Source: Stenocarpella maydis
Lineage: Eukaryota > Ascomycota > Sordariomycetes > Diaporthales > Diaporthaceae
Direction: 5' to 3'
Assembly (NCBI GenBank): GCA_002270565.1
Contig: NQMI01000052.1
Coordinates: 216,035-280,034 of the forward strand
DNA: 64,000 nucleotides
In this document: positions 1 through 11,867 of the stretch, piece by piece
Position numbering within the stretch: position 1 is the stretch's first letter
Layout: each line of letters begins with the position of its first letter
Notes under the pieces: generated by a model
Told to the model about the DNA's origin: nothing
Databases searched by the model: none
What the model saw: the letters and a program-made list of their open reading frames with translations, nothing else
Position numbers and translations under genes: made by a program

Positions 1-1610
1 GGATGGAGTATGTTATCTAGTGTGTCTGGGAAGACATTATGTCTGGCTACCTCTAATAGCTTTCTCCCGGTTTATTAGCTTTCAGGAGGGTTATCCTCCT
101 AAAGAAAAGGTACTACCAGCTCCCAAATTCCCCTCTTATAGATGAATTTCTTTAGGCACATTAGGGGATAGGTCCCGTTAATAGTAATCTGCCCCCTTTT
201 CTAAGTCCAGCTAGAATTGGGTTATAGGTCTCTAGGGTATATACCTATCCGAATAGAAGACTGCTTTAGTAGCAGCTACCTAAAAGGGCTTCTGGTTTCT
301 CCTCTCCAGCCCATATATTACTTGCAACCCATTAAGAGTAATATATATAAAAAGGAACCCCCTTAATTACTTAAAAGTTAAATTTATATCTAAAAGAAAG
401 GCATTCCTAAAAGGATATTATAGGTAGTATTATGTATTTTATTATTTATAATGAAGAAAATAGCCCTTATCCTATTATAGCTAATGTATACTTACTCCTT
501 AGTTACTCTAATTAGTATAAGTAATGGTCTATTATAAATTGTAGAGTTTATATTTTAGAGTGGAGTATAGGATAACTTATTCTAGCGGCAATAGGATAAA
601 GGAAGAAGATTCATCTTAGTACTTATATTTAGTAGGGCTAGGAGGATCTTATAGCTCTTTAAAGCAATCCTAATATTTAGGTAGGTAGATCTGCAGTAAT
701 TATAGTTTACCATATTAGCAGTTTGAGATAATATTAAATTTACCTTATACCTAATGATATACATCTAATTAGAGCTTAAGTATTACTTATATTTAATTTT
801 GAATGAAGTAGAGACCATATTGAGTCCTGGACCTGTGGCTTGAGGTATATCCCTATCTGGGATTGGCTTGAAAGGCTACTTATTAAGAGAGGTATTGTTC
901 CTGTGAGTAAGGAGCTCTCTGATTAGAATAGCATTGGTCTCGCTAAGCGTGAGAATATCTGAAATCAGCATTTTGATTGAGGTAGTGAGGATAGCGTCTA
1001 TGGCCTTGGCTTTAGGGGTCTGGGGGATTAGGGGTCCTTATTTGGGCTTAGCTTTAGTTAACTTTTCGGTCTTGCTCGGACTGATTGAATTACCCTTCAT
1101 TTTACTTTTCCCCTCCCTAGCTATAGTGGAAGTCCCTTGCTGCATTTCTAGCACTACCTCCTCTTTATTAGAAATCATTCTTTGGTTTCCCAAGAGATAT
1201 ATCACCCTTAAGTTTAGGGCGGCTAGTAATTAGAGACTAATATCTTTAAATGTAAGGTAAGCTTGTCCTTCCTTTTTAAAGTAAAAATTCCAGATAGCCT
1301 CTAGCAAACTTCTTAATATTATAATATTCTATATTCCTATAGAAAGCTACAGCTATAAGATTAAGCTAATTAGATCTACCTTTATAAATATCCTCTTAAG
1401 AGCTAAAGAATAGTAAGGTCTAAAGGGTAGCATTTCTAAAGGGTATTAAAGGTATAATAGGCTAAGAAGTCGCCTAAATAGGTAGTATAGGAGCATAATG
1501 CTCCTGATCTGAGGTCCTAGATGGGGTGGGGGTAGGTTCCTAAGGAGACCGGCATCCTTAAGGTGGACCTTTCTTTAATAAGAGCCCCCTTNACTATAAT
1601 AATAAAGGCG

Positions 1611-1940
1611 AATGTTTCTCTACACTAGCGCTATAGCTAAAGAGGCAAGGTGCAAGTGCTATCTAAGATTATTAAATGTTTCTCTATAATAAGCATATCT
1701 AGGAGAAGCAAAGGCGTAAGTACTATTTAGGGTTTATAGAGACACATATAAGATAGATCAGGTCCTAATCACTTCCTTATGGTAATAGTGAAGTTAAATG
1801 TTTCTTAATACCAGAGGTCCTTCAGGAGAGGCAAGATGTAAGTGCTATCTGAAGGTATTAAATGTTTCTCTACACCAGGCATATCCAGAAGAAATAAGAG
1901 CATAAGTGCTATCTGAAGTTCACTAAGATACATATAGGAA
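1611..1940. repeat. Dimeric tandem repeat, about 64-bp subunits
   Basis: Four diverged copies begin with AATGTTTCT at 1611, 1675, 1797 and 1861, and each contains an AAGTGCTATCT-like or AAGTACTATTT-like segment about 40 bp on. Spacings are 64, 122 and 64 bp, so the arrangement is two pairs of subunits in a roughly 186-bp higher-order unit. It is not part of a recognised coding sequence and may belong to the untranslated part of a decayed element. Confidence 0.6.
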
Positions 1941-4128
1941 TAACCAGGTATAATTAGAGTAAAAGGTATCAGTATAGAAGGTCACATTAAGTATTATGAA
2001 GTCTTGCTATAAGCAAAGGCAAGAGCTACTCAACCGCTAGTCTCACAGAAGAGAACAATATAGATACCCGAAATACCCTTATGCTGCTAATGCCAGCCAT
2101 CCTGACCGCAAGGGGTGCTAATAACAGCAGAAGCTCCAAGCTTACTAATCAGAAGGATAGCAGTTAATAGGGCAGGAACCTCTTTAACTCCCTACAGAAG
2201 CACGCAACATCTAGCACCACCATCACCCAACCCAACATTATACAATATTAGATAATATCTCAGATATAATATTTAATAGGGTAACTAGATATTATAATAA
2301 TAACTCAAAAGGGAAAACCAAAGAGGGGCCTAATCAGTTAAACCAGGGCTCTATTACACCCAGTTTACCCATATCAGGGAATTAGTATGCTAAACCTTTA
2401 GGTGCTATATCTAAGGGCAAGAGAGTTTTAAGTAATATAGGCGGTTGGGATTTACTAAACCTTCTTAATATTAGTCCTTTATATCCCTTCTAAGGAAATA
2501 AGCCCTAATTAGATACTATTAAATCTAATTGGAATGAATTTCTAAGGCTTAAGGATATAAATCCCTTAGTAGCTTTTCTAGGAATGTGTAGCTAGGCCAG
2601 AAGTTCCATACTTTACTACTGAATTAGGTACGCCGGGAGGGGGTTCAAGATATAGCTGAGGTAATAGAGTTAGCTCAGTATAGAGATCAAACCAGCCTCG
2701 CATATACCTGCTCCTATCGCTACTGGGTTAACTATAGGTAACTCGGGAGGGTAAATCTGGCCTTCATATAATAGCAAAATTCTCTATTAAGAGTGAGAGG
2801 GCGCTATAGCTCTAATTAGAATTAAATAATATTAGAAGTATGGAGATTTACTCCCCTAAAGTGGCTAATAATCTTATAAATAAAATAGGGAATTCAGGCC
2901 TAAAAGCTGAGGAACTTTATAATAGCTGAAGAAACCTTATTAGCTAAAGAAACCCATGTTTGATTTATAGGGCAGATACTAGTGAAAATAGGCCCAGAGG
3001 GGGAGTGAGAGGATAAAACCTCCTTATATATAAAAAGGCACACGTTCTGCCAGAGCCCTGATTAAGCAACCACCCCAAGAGGAGCATAGAAGGCAAGAAG
3101 AGGAGCCCCTAACGCAATAGGAGAGTTATAAGGGGAATAGAGGGTGCTAAAAAGGAGAGGCAGAAAAAGAGGGCATAAGAAATAGTTTTATAATACACAT
3201 GTATATATCTAATAGATATAAATTCATAGGGTATAAAAAGATTGATTCTCTAGGACTAGAAATTTCTCAAAAGCAACGCAGGAAGGCCCCTTCTTATAGT
3301 CTTGGAGGGAGGGGGGGATGCCAAGGCTGGTTTTCCTCCGGATTCCGAAACATACCAGTTCCCCTAGACCCCGGAACATTATCTTTAGCCTTTTTAGGGT
3401 TCTGCCCTTTGTTTCCAGTCTTTTTAGGCTTTTTTAAGCCTAAAGACTGATTTTTAGGCCCCTAAGACCTAAAGAGGTTTCGTTTCTCCTTAGATAAACC
3501 TAATAGGATTGGCACTAAAGATATAAATCTAGTACCTCTACCTTCTAGTATTATAATATGTCTGGCTACAAGGACCCACGTATATGATTTCAGCTAATTT
3601 AGAGGCGCCTATAGACTAGTAGATAACTATTAGAATAGCGCCCGTCTCTAGGGTTTTAATATTAGAAGGCCATATTTAGGGGGGAGGGTTGGGGAAAATT
3701 CCTTATTATCGTGGTAAAATCTCCTTTCCCTTTATAGACTTTATAAGGAAATGGGGAAATACTAGTTCCCTTTTTTAAGTACTCTTTCATTATAAGGGGC
3801 ATCCTTTTATAGGAAACCCTTAAAAATTCCAAAGGGTCTTAAAAAAAATTGCAAAGCTTGTAAGAAAGGGCCCTTTTAAAAGATTTAGGGGCCTATCCTC
3901 TATTTTTTTTTTAAGATAAGTAGATTTAAAGGAAAAGAAAAATTAGCCCCTGATTTACCTTAAATCCACTTTCTAAGGCCCCCTTATTTTAGGCCCCTTA
4001 AGTGAGGGGGAGAGAGGGTTGTTCCTGGCCGGGGGAAAAGTAAAATTTGGCCCCCTGTTACCCCTATAGCCCTTGTGTAATAAATTAAAAGCTTTTAAAT
4101 TGCCCCCTGTGGCCTTCTTTAAACCCTA

Positions 4129-4261
4129 NNNNNNNNNNNNNNNNNNNNNNNNNNNNNNNNNNNNNNNNNNNNNNNNNNNNNNNNNNNNNNNNNNNNNNNN
4201 NNNNNNNNNNNNNNNNNNNNNNNNNNNNNNNNNNNNNNNNNNNNNNNNNNNNNNNNNNNNN
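4129..4261. other. Assembly gap (133 N)
   Basis: A run of N lies inside the AT-rich block. Reading frames crossing it are meaningless. Confidence 0.99.
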
Positions 4262-4756
4262 TGACAAATATCGGGGGGTAGTGCTCTGTAGAGGCGATAG
4301 TAAAGCTTATTGCTATTGCGAAAGACTAGAACTACTACTCAGAGAATAGTATTAGGGCAGAATATTTGTAGAGAGTGTGTTTGTAGAGCCCAATCTATAT
4401 AGTTGTATATTTCTTTAGTGGCCTATTCTGTAGAAATTATAGGCGTGACCCTCTAATTTATAGTCTCTTAAGTGAAACTTTCCCTCGTATAAAATGCTAG
4501 CATTGGAGTTGCAATTATAAGAAATGGTATCTATAGCATCATGTATGCTAAGGGTTATAAGTTTGAATCACCCAGCAAGCAACTTTTTGCTCTTTTTTGC
4601 AGTTATTTCTAAGCATTGCAGGCCCAAACCAGCAATATTTTGGCTGGTCCGCTAATCAGTGCAAATAGCGCTATAGCATACAGATAGGTAGGCTTTTAAG
4701 GCCTAAATTCAATGTTATTTCAGAGCGCTAACTGCTAGAGCCGGGCTCATAAACTC

Positions 4757-5348
4757 TGATGATTATGCTATGAAATAGCATTCAGTTCAGCGTGTGTATG
4801 TTTCGGCAGGGTTGTAGTATGGTGCTTTGAGGCGAATTGGGACGATTGATAATAGTCCGAATAACTTTATATTAAATTAAGTTGGGCTTCTATAAGCCGT
4901 CCTTATATACCCTCTGATATTATCTCACCCGCGGGCATGCTGCGGTAGGCTCTAGTGTAAATTTGCAAATGCTGGAAAATTCGCTCTTCCAACACACCAT
5001 CTTTAGTTCTAAGCAACTAGCCAACCATAGCCCTAGCAATGCCCAAATTAAGTACATATAAACTTTAGAAATCAAGCTATCTAATAAACTGAGTTATATA
5101 TCTTTTAGATAAGGAATAATGGTAATGCAGAGGTCTAGATTAAGGTGCAAATGCAGACCAAAATAATCGACTCACGGCCACCAAACTCATCTTGCGTCGC
5201 GCACGCACTGGGCGTACTTAGCGAAAATCGCCTGACTCGCAAGTCTAGGGTAACTCCTTGCAAGAAGTCTAGAGTAACTGCTTGCACGAAGTCTAGGGTA
5301 ACTCCTTGCACGAAGTGCCAACGCCCTGCTGAGCGGTTCCGTTTAACA
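4757..5348 (-). mobile_element. LTR family A, copy 1 (solo LTR)
   Basis: A 592-bp copy of a repeat also present at 24545-24880, 31291-31882 and 63906-64000. It starts TGATGATTATG and ends CCGTTTAACA, giving TG...CA termini. Reverse-complemented it starts TGTTAAACGG and carries a TATATAAGGA-type box (see 24723-24734), so I infer the transcribed orientation is minus. A 24-bp unit is repeated three times at 5241-5312. The flanks AACTC and GGTAG do not match, so the target duplication is lost or mutated. No internal coding region adjoins it. Confidence 0.8.
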
Positions 5349-5590
5349 GGTAGTAACTTTATTACAGAGTTATTTTATTTTATTACTTTATTAAGCTTAT
5401 CTATTAATAAGAGTTTAAAAGTAATTAATCTCTTTAACTAGCTACTATAATTATTAATTATTTATTCCACCCTAAATATTAGAGATATTTATTATCTATA
5501 GGAGGTTATTAAGTTTAGATATTATAAAGAGATTTATATATAATATTACTTAAGATCTGTATTATAATATATAAATAGGAGTTATTAGAA

Positions 5591-6056
5591 TATAATAATT
5601 AAAAGGTTTTAAGTTACCTAAAGCCTAAGGGATTAAGAGTTTATATTTAAGATATATTGTAAGGTAGTAATTAAATAATATTTATTTTAATTACTAATAA
5701 TCACTAGCTATAAGGCTATTTAATAAGTAAATTAAATACTTACATTAATAACTAAAGAGTTTATTCTATTAAAGCTATCTGCTATTAATAATGATTATAT
5801 CCTTATATATTCTAACTCTTTAGTATTCTTAATGATGAATTATCTGGACTTGTGATAGCTTTATCGGTCTACCCCTATAATCAATAGGATCGGTAATGGT
5901 CCTGTTGGTCCACCCTTATCCAGTGGGTCCTCAACCCTAACCCTGGTGGGGTAGCTTATTGCTAACTCAGGCGGGGCAACCTTTTGGGAGCGGTTCCGTG
6001 GTCTGCGGGGTTGTCTTCTGCGGTAGTCATCGGCCGATGGGTGCGGGTTTATAACA
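5591..6056 (-). mobile_element. LTR family B, copy 1
   Basis: About 466 bp, ending ...TTTATAACA. It aligns along its length with the reverse complement of 25328-25773 and with the interrupted copy at 63589-63905. It contains the family's CCACCCTTATCC...CCTAACCCT segment and the GCGGGGTTGTCTTCTGCGG segment. The left end is placed at TATAATAATT, read as a RIP-changed TGTAATGATC. Orientation is taken from the neighbouring gag relic on the minus strand. Confidence 0.65.
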
Positions 6057-6259
6057 CTAAGCTAGCAGCATTCCCTAGAGAAGTATCTTGGCCTTCCATA
6101 ATTATAATACTTCTGGGTATTATTAAGATGTTATTATGCTGCATTAAGTTCTATAAGTTTGGGATAGGTATTATAAGCAGTTCCTTATTATTATTACTAA
6201 TTCCTATAGAAGTTGCCCTTATAATAGTATTTCTTTCTATTATTAGGTTAGTATTAAGG

Positions 6260-6660
6260 CTTTGATTAGTTTTCAGGATTCTTATACTAATACTCTTATT
6301 ATAATTTAAATAGTTATTCATTAATATATATAGCTATAGTAATATACTTTATAAACTTATGAAGCCTATCTGCTTTAAAAAGCTTATCTTTAATATCTTC
6401 TTTAAGTTCTTTATAGAACTAGTTTATAAGTGCTTTATTACTCTAATTAATATAGATAGTAAGTTGCTTAAAGTAAGCAGTATACTTGAAAGCTAAGCCT
6501 TGCTATTTAAGTCATATAAGCTATTATTTAGCAGTTTATTCCTTATCTAAATTGCTAAAGATATCCTTTAAGTTTTATTTAAAGTTATTATATTTCTTAA
6601 AGATAGCTTTAGTATTATTATTTTTTAAATAGTCCTTAAGAGTAGGTTTAAATTATATAA
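6260..6660 (-). pseudogene. Gypsy-type Gag relic
   Basis: Conceptual translation of the minus strand gives a Gag-like stretch broken by stops: a segment like AFKYTAYFKQL, then ALINxFYKELKEDIKDKL, then a D/E-L-N-rich tail. This matches the pattern of the retrotransposon gag domain of fungal Ty3/gypsy elements (YAAEFxxL...ALxxxFYxGLKxxVKDEL). Several stops fall where the family has tryptophan, as expected from TGG to TAG or TAA. It lies between two family B LTRs (5591-6056 and 7002-7474) and suggests the coding direction of that family. Pol was not recognised. Confidence 0.55.
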
Positions 6661-7001
6661 GGGTATTTTCTTTAAGTTAATGTTTTATAAAGATAATCTT
6701 ATTATAATTAGTTCTAAACTAAAGCTTATAGTATTAAAAGTAAGCATGATATTAAGTAAGGAATCCCTAAAGAGTTCCCTTATCTCCCTTATAGGGGCTG
6801 GGCTTATCTATCTTATAAGCTCTAGCTTACTAAACTATATAGAGATAGTTAAATTTCTATTAGAGGAGTCTAATTTACAAGGCTATTTCCTGGGTACTTA
6901 TAGCCTGGGCCTATCCATTATTAGAGGAGGTAGTTAATATTATATCTTTATATTACTTAGTTGATTACATATATAGCTATTTTAAACAAGAGTTATTAAA
7001 A

Positions 7002-7474
7002 TGTTATAATTATATTAAACCTTTATGGGGTTTAGTAGATAACCTATAGGGTTTATATTAATAACGTAGTATAAAGGCAGCATATAACTAAGTTAAAGTA
7101 TATAAAGATACTATTTATAAAGAGGGTATAATTATAAGTCATAAGGCTATCTAGTTAATAAGATTAAATACTTAGATTAATAGCTAAAGAGTCTATTCTA
7201 TAAAAGCTATCTATTATAGTAATAATTATATCCTTATATATTCCAACTCTTTATTTGTCTTTAGTGATAGATCATATGGATTATTAATGACTTCATTGGT
7301 TTACCCTGGAGTCGTTAGGACCGCTAGCGGTCCCGTTGGTCCACCCTGGTTGGTGGGGTTCTGACCCTAACCTTGCCTTAATATATCCCGTTATCTTGTG
7401 TCTGCAGGGTTGCGTTGTGGTAGTTGTTCTTGGTTACCCTGGATCCTGGGTTACCATCGTGTTGGTTCATAACA
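7002..7474 (-). mobile_element. LTR family B, copy 2
   Basis: About 473 bp with TG...CA ends (TGTTATAATTA to GTTCATAACA). It is closely similar to the solo LTR at 22867-23291, including the ACCTTTATGGGGTT segment near the start and CTGGGTTACCATCGTGTTGG near the end. Flanking 5-mers TAAAA and TTTAG do not match. Together with the gag relic to its left it may be the 5' LTR of a decayed minus-strand gypsy element. Confidence 0.75.
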
Positions 7475-7859
7475 TTTAGTTATTTTCTTTTTTTGCCTGG
7501 GGTATATTACCATTCTAAAAGAATGTTATAACTGGTTTATACTAATAATATTTATATTAGATTTAATATAGCAGTTAGAAGTAGGTGTGTTTGTGTGCTG
7601 AATTAAGGGTTTGCGGAAAGTGGGCTGGGCACATTAGCTGCTCGCTAATACTTGACCTGTAGAGCTTGCTTGTGAGGTTGTGTTTGTGTTGTAAGTGTAT
7701 ACCAGTGACCAATATGTTGCGTTTTGTCTGATCCTGGGCACTGGCCCTCCCAAGCGCGGATTGTTAACACTCTCTTGTTTGTTTCATACGGCGAGCCTTT
7801 CCCCACTTAAGAGCATTCACTTGCAGGTTCAGGACGCAACTTCTTGTCTTAGTGAGTAA

Positions 7860-8174
7860 ATCACAAATCACCAACAAGAACAGCGAGAAGAGAGCCAATC
7901 TGTATGCCCTTCGCCACTTTATGCTCCTGTTACAGAAGACGACCACGGTAGGACTACGTCCCCTGCCGAGACGGCAGATCAGGCAACAAATGATGATGCC
8001 TTCAAGCTTAGACGCACTTCGACTTTTCCAGACTCGGTTTGGAAGCTCTGTGGCTTGCAGAAGCCGCTTTTCCTTGGGATGGCAACGACTTCTGTCTTTA
8101 TGATCATCCCGCTCGAGGTGATCCTCATCATCTCTACCAAGAGCAACGGATTGGCAGCGTTAGCGAGTAGCTGA
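7860..8174 (+). pseudogene. Relic of fungal membrane protein N-terminus (DUF3433-like)
   Basis: A 104-codon open stretch with no in-frame ATG near its beginning ends in TGA. The last 45 residues read as a tryptophan-containing segment (SVWKLCGLQKP), one hydrophobic helix (FLGMATTSVFMIIPLEVILII) and then STKSNGLAALASS. This pattern of W, basic/polar linker, one helix and an S-x-x-N-x-G-L-A motif resembles the N-terminal repeat of fungal DUF3433 membrane proteins. The rest of such a protein, normally over 1000 residues, is absent. I infer a truncated remnant at the edge of the AT-rich block. The family assignment is by eye and moderate at best. Confidence 0.35.
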
Positions 8175-9105
8175 TATCAATATATTCTTGGAACTTCGGA
8201 CCAACAATAGGCGAGAGAAGACCATCCTGATAAGGCAGATCCTACCTTGTTCCCTTGTTTTTGGGTCTGACGAATCCAGTTTTTACTATTGCTGCATCAC
8301 TGCCGGCCTAGGTTGAGCACCATGCTAACAGCGGATAGAGGACTATGTTGGGGTTGGCTAATGGTCGACAGTCGAGGTGCATGTGGGAAAAACCTGCACG
8401 TGCATGCTCGCGAGGCCTATCGCGAAATTCCCGGTGCTGACACCCAACAGACACAAATAAATTGTCCGCACAATGTCACAGAGAACCAAGGCGTTATGAC
8501 CTTGCGAACCTGAGGTGGTCAGTCATGACTGATCTAATTGAGACTTTGCCAGCCTGTCGCCGATACTACCATCCCGTCGGTTGCAAAAAACCTACTGATC
8601 GAGTCGCAGAGACTTTGGTTACATGGACAGTGGATCCTGCGGCTTGTTGTCCAAAGGAAAACGCCTTGCTCTTCTCAGCTCCTCTGCCGGGTCGAGGATT
8701 CCCCAGGTAACGTTGCCCCGAAGCAACCACCGCTATCTGCCCCTCTGCGCATGGCAGACAGGCTAGCCTCCATTCCTAGGATCCGCGGTACTCAGCGTGC
8801 GAACAAGAGGCCAGCGAGCCGGGCCGGCCCCTGTCGGTGTGGGACCGTACTCGCCCGGCCCATCAGGGCAGCCTTATCACGCTTCCCGGGCTCGGCCTCG
8901 TCGCCCGTATCTCCCACCGCCGCACATAGTAAACGGTGTCATCCCGGGAAGCCTCCCGCGATAGGCAGACAAGCCTCGGGGACAGTTCCCACGAGGCTGC
9001 AATATGAATGCGACGCCATGTCTCCCCTCGCGGCCCGCCCGGGCTCGACTGTCGCCCAGCGAGCTTGCTGCAGACCGAGAGCAGACAGACGCCTAGGCCT
9101 TCGGG
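8175..9105. other. Upstream region of the fucosidase gene
   Basis: Base composition rises from mixed to GC-rich. Several overlapping open frames occur, but none has recognisable protein features. They appear to be shadows of GC-rich sequence upstream of the GH29 gene. Confidence 0.5.
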
Positions 9106-11867
9106 ATGGGGAAACATATGACAGGAAAACCGGCCCAGGCACTGGCCGGCCTTCTCGGCCTTTCCAGTGCAGTCCTCGCGGCCCAGTCCGTGCCGGTCGA
9201 CTTGACGCCGTACTTCAACAGCAAGGCCTTTGGCACGTACCCGAACGAGACGGCCTTCGACAACACCCTCAACCGCTCATACCCGCCCCTGAACCACCTC
9301 GCCCAGGATGGCATCTACACGTCCAAGAGCACGGGCGTGCGGTTCGACTTCCCCAGCTACACGGGGCCCCTGAAGCCAGACAGCCTCGTCTCCTCAGGCC
9401 AGACCATCCCGGTGGCGGTGCCAGGCCGTGTGAACGGCACAGCCAGCAGCGGCAAGGCCTTCTCGCTCAGCATGCTGGTGGCCAACGACGCCCGCGACGC
9501 CATCGCCTCGCACACGCTGACGTATCTCTACGCGGACGGGACCGAGGCCGAGGCCGAGCTGCGCGCGCTGCCGTACTTCAGCTTCCTTACCCTCATGCGC
9601 GGCGAGATCATCAGCCCCTTCACCTGGACGCCCAAGGGCAGGGACTGGAACACGAGCCAGATCTTTGAGTTCACGGGATACCTGGACCCGACCAAAACGC
9701 TCCAGGCCGTGCGGCTGCCCGTCACGGATGGCGGCGGCGACGTCGCCGCCGCCGAGGGGAGGGTGCATGTCTTCTCCATGTCCCTCCTCGTGGGCGATGC
9801 GGTCGAGGTCCAGAGCGTGCGGCCCACGCAGAAGTGGACCGACGCGGGGAACCAGGTGGTCGAGATCACCCTCAACAACGCCGGGGCCGAGTGCGTCGCG
9901 GGCTCCGGGCTGACAGTCTCGCTGGGCGGGCGGGGTTTCAGCACCGCCGAGACGGGGTCCGTGAAGAGGCTCTGCCCCGGAGACCAGAAGCGCGTCAACG
10001 TCGGCGTCAGTGGGTCGGCAGACAGCACCACCGTGACCGTGACCCTGTCCGGGGCCGGCCTCAACCGGACCGCCAGCTTCCCGGGGGTGAAGGTCGGGTT
10101 CCAGCGCTTCACACCAGACCTGGACAGCCTGGCGATGCACGAGTCCCCCGAGTGGTTTGACAATGCCAAGTACGGCATATTCATCCACTGGGGCCCCTAT
10201 GCGGTGCCAGGGTACGGGGGCGTCGCCCCGAACGAGACATATGCAGAGTGGTTCTGGTGGTACTCGAACAATCACCTGCATGCGGACAAGTCCGACAGCT
10301 ACGGGTACCGCCTCGAGAGGTTTGGCCCGGACTGGGATTACGACGACGGGTTCCCCGGCTTCACCGCGGCCGCCTGGGATCCCAAGGAGTGGGTCGACCT
10401 GTTCGCCGACGCGGGCGCCACCTATTTCGTCCTGACCACCAAGCACCACGACGGCTTTGCGCTGTTCGATGCAGGTGAGACGTCGAACCGCTCGTCGATC
10501 AACTACGGCCCCGGGCGGGACGTTGTGCAGGAGCTGTTTGATGCTGCAGCCACGTACCAGCCAGGGTTGAAGCGTGGTACTTACTTCTCCCTCCCGGAGT
10601 GGTACAATCCCGACTTTGGCCCTTATGGCTTCGTCCAACACGACACTGTTGGTTCGACAAGCTGGGTGGGCATCCCGGCAACAAACCCTTTTACAAATCT
10701 TACCGAGCCATATACTGGGCAGGTGCCCATTGGCGACTTTGTCGAGGATCTCATGTACCCCCAAATGAAGGCTCTCGCGTACGAGTACGGCACAGATATA
10801 AGTAAGTGGTCCCACGCAGGGATGCCATCCTTCCGCCTCTCCCAAGAGAACCTGCTACGTGGCTAGCAGGCCCCACTGGCCGGCATGGCCCGAGACATAC
10901 CGGTTGACAGCCCTGAAATACCTGCCACAGCAATGACCGGTGATGTAGTAGTCCAGAAGAGGCAATTGCTGACTTCCAACCCCAAAGTGTGGTGCGACGC
11001 CGGCACAGCAAATAAGACAGCCGAGTTCGCCTCGGAGTGGTGGAACTGGGCGCGAGGCCAGGACAGGCAGGTCGCCATGAACAGCCGCTGTGGTGTAGCC
11101 CAGGCATCAGACTTTGAGACGCCCGAGTATAGTACCTACTCGTCAGCCCAGAGGCACAAGTGGGAGTCAAACCAGGGCATGGACCCCTACAGCTACGGGT
11201 ACAACGCAGCGACGCCAGCAGAGAGCTACATGAATGCTTCCACCATCGTCTACTCGCTGGTAGACATGGTGGCCAAGAATGGGAACCTGCTCCTGGACAT
11301 TGGGCCTCGGGCGGACGGGTCAATTGTCGAGGCAGAGGCGGCTAACCTGCGGCAGGCTGGAAGATGGATTCACACCCACGCCGAGGCCGTGTTTAACACC
11401 ACATACTGGTTCGTGCAAACGCAAATCGCCAGTCCACAGGTCAGCTTCTAGAACCCCCTTTTCAACTGTTTAGGAATAACAATCTCCTCCCCGGAGCCCA
11501 TATCGCGAAAGCCATGGCCACACTGTGGCCCATGCCGCGTTGTCGTCTCTGAATGAAGCTTCTTGCTTGGTTCTTTAAAAGCTGACTCTTAATGCTGGAC
11601 CAGGAGGTGCGGTTTACACAGACGGACGAAGCCTTCTATGTTCTCTTCCTTGAGCGGCCAGAAATCGCGGGCGACGGGCACGTCTGGGTAAACGCCACCC
11701 TGCCGGTACTGGAGGGAGACACGATCTCGATGGTAGGTGTGGATGCCACGGGAGCAGATGACCTCTCATGGAAGATGTCGCCCCAGGGATACCTGGCCAT
11801 CAATGTCTCGGCCGAGGCCCTATCATCGGATGAGTTCTGCTGGGTTTTCAAGATCGCATATGCGTGA
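9106..11867 (+). CDS. Secreted alpha-L-fucosidase, GH29
   Basis: Hydrolyses alpha-L-fucosides and acts outside the cell. Proposed exons are 9106-10801, 10988-11439 and 11604-11867 (803 aa). Intron 1 has GTAAGT and ends AAAG; splicing across it creates an ATG codon leading into WCDAG, which carries the probable nucleophile D569. Intron 2 runs GTCAGC to CCAG. Residues 5-27 form a signal peptide (ATG also at 9118). About 300 residues of beta-rich N-terminal domain precede the GH29 barrel, which shows KYGIFIHWGPYAVPGY near 355 and the TTKHHDGFALFD motif near 444. The barrel ends with GNLLLDIGPRADG, and exon 3 supplies a C-terminal beta domain beginning EVRFTQTDEAFY. Family and catalytic core are firm; splice sites were chosen by frame and motif continuity, and the AAG acceptor is less usual. 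No neighbour appears functionally linked. Confidence 0.88.

Larger units (their letters stand above)
1..4756. other. AT-rich repeat block, no intact gene
   Basis: This block is dominated by A and T with dense stop codons in all frames, typical of RIP-mutated fungal repeats. On the minus strand, about 500-780 and 900-1240 are open for short stretches. The 500-780 stretch has a faint resemblance to the endonuclease start of Tad-type LINE elements, but too weak to name. A dimeric tandem repeat lies at 1611-1940 and an assembly gap at 4129-4261. I see no functional gene here. Confidence 0.7.

Noticed and set aside
4490..4590. tRNA-like or SINE-like stretch with GTTTGAATC resembling a B box
   Set aside because: No consistent acceptor or T-stem pairing could be drawn, and the A box is not convincing.
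4757..5348. CRISPR-like array from the three 24-bp repeats in LTR A
   Set aside because: The units are directly adjacent without spacers and sit inside a eukaryotic LTR.
8538..9668. 376-codon plus frame overlapping the fucosidase start
   Set aside because: It is in a different frame from the GH29 gene, is Arg/Pro-rich, and is a shadow of GC-rich coding sequence.
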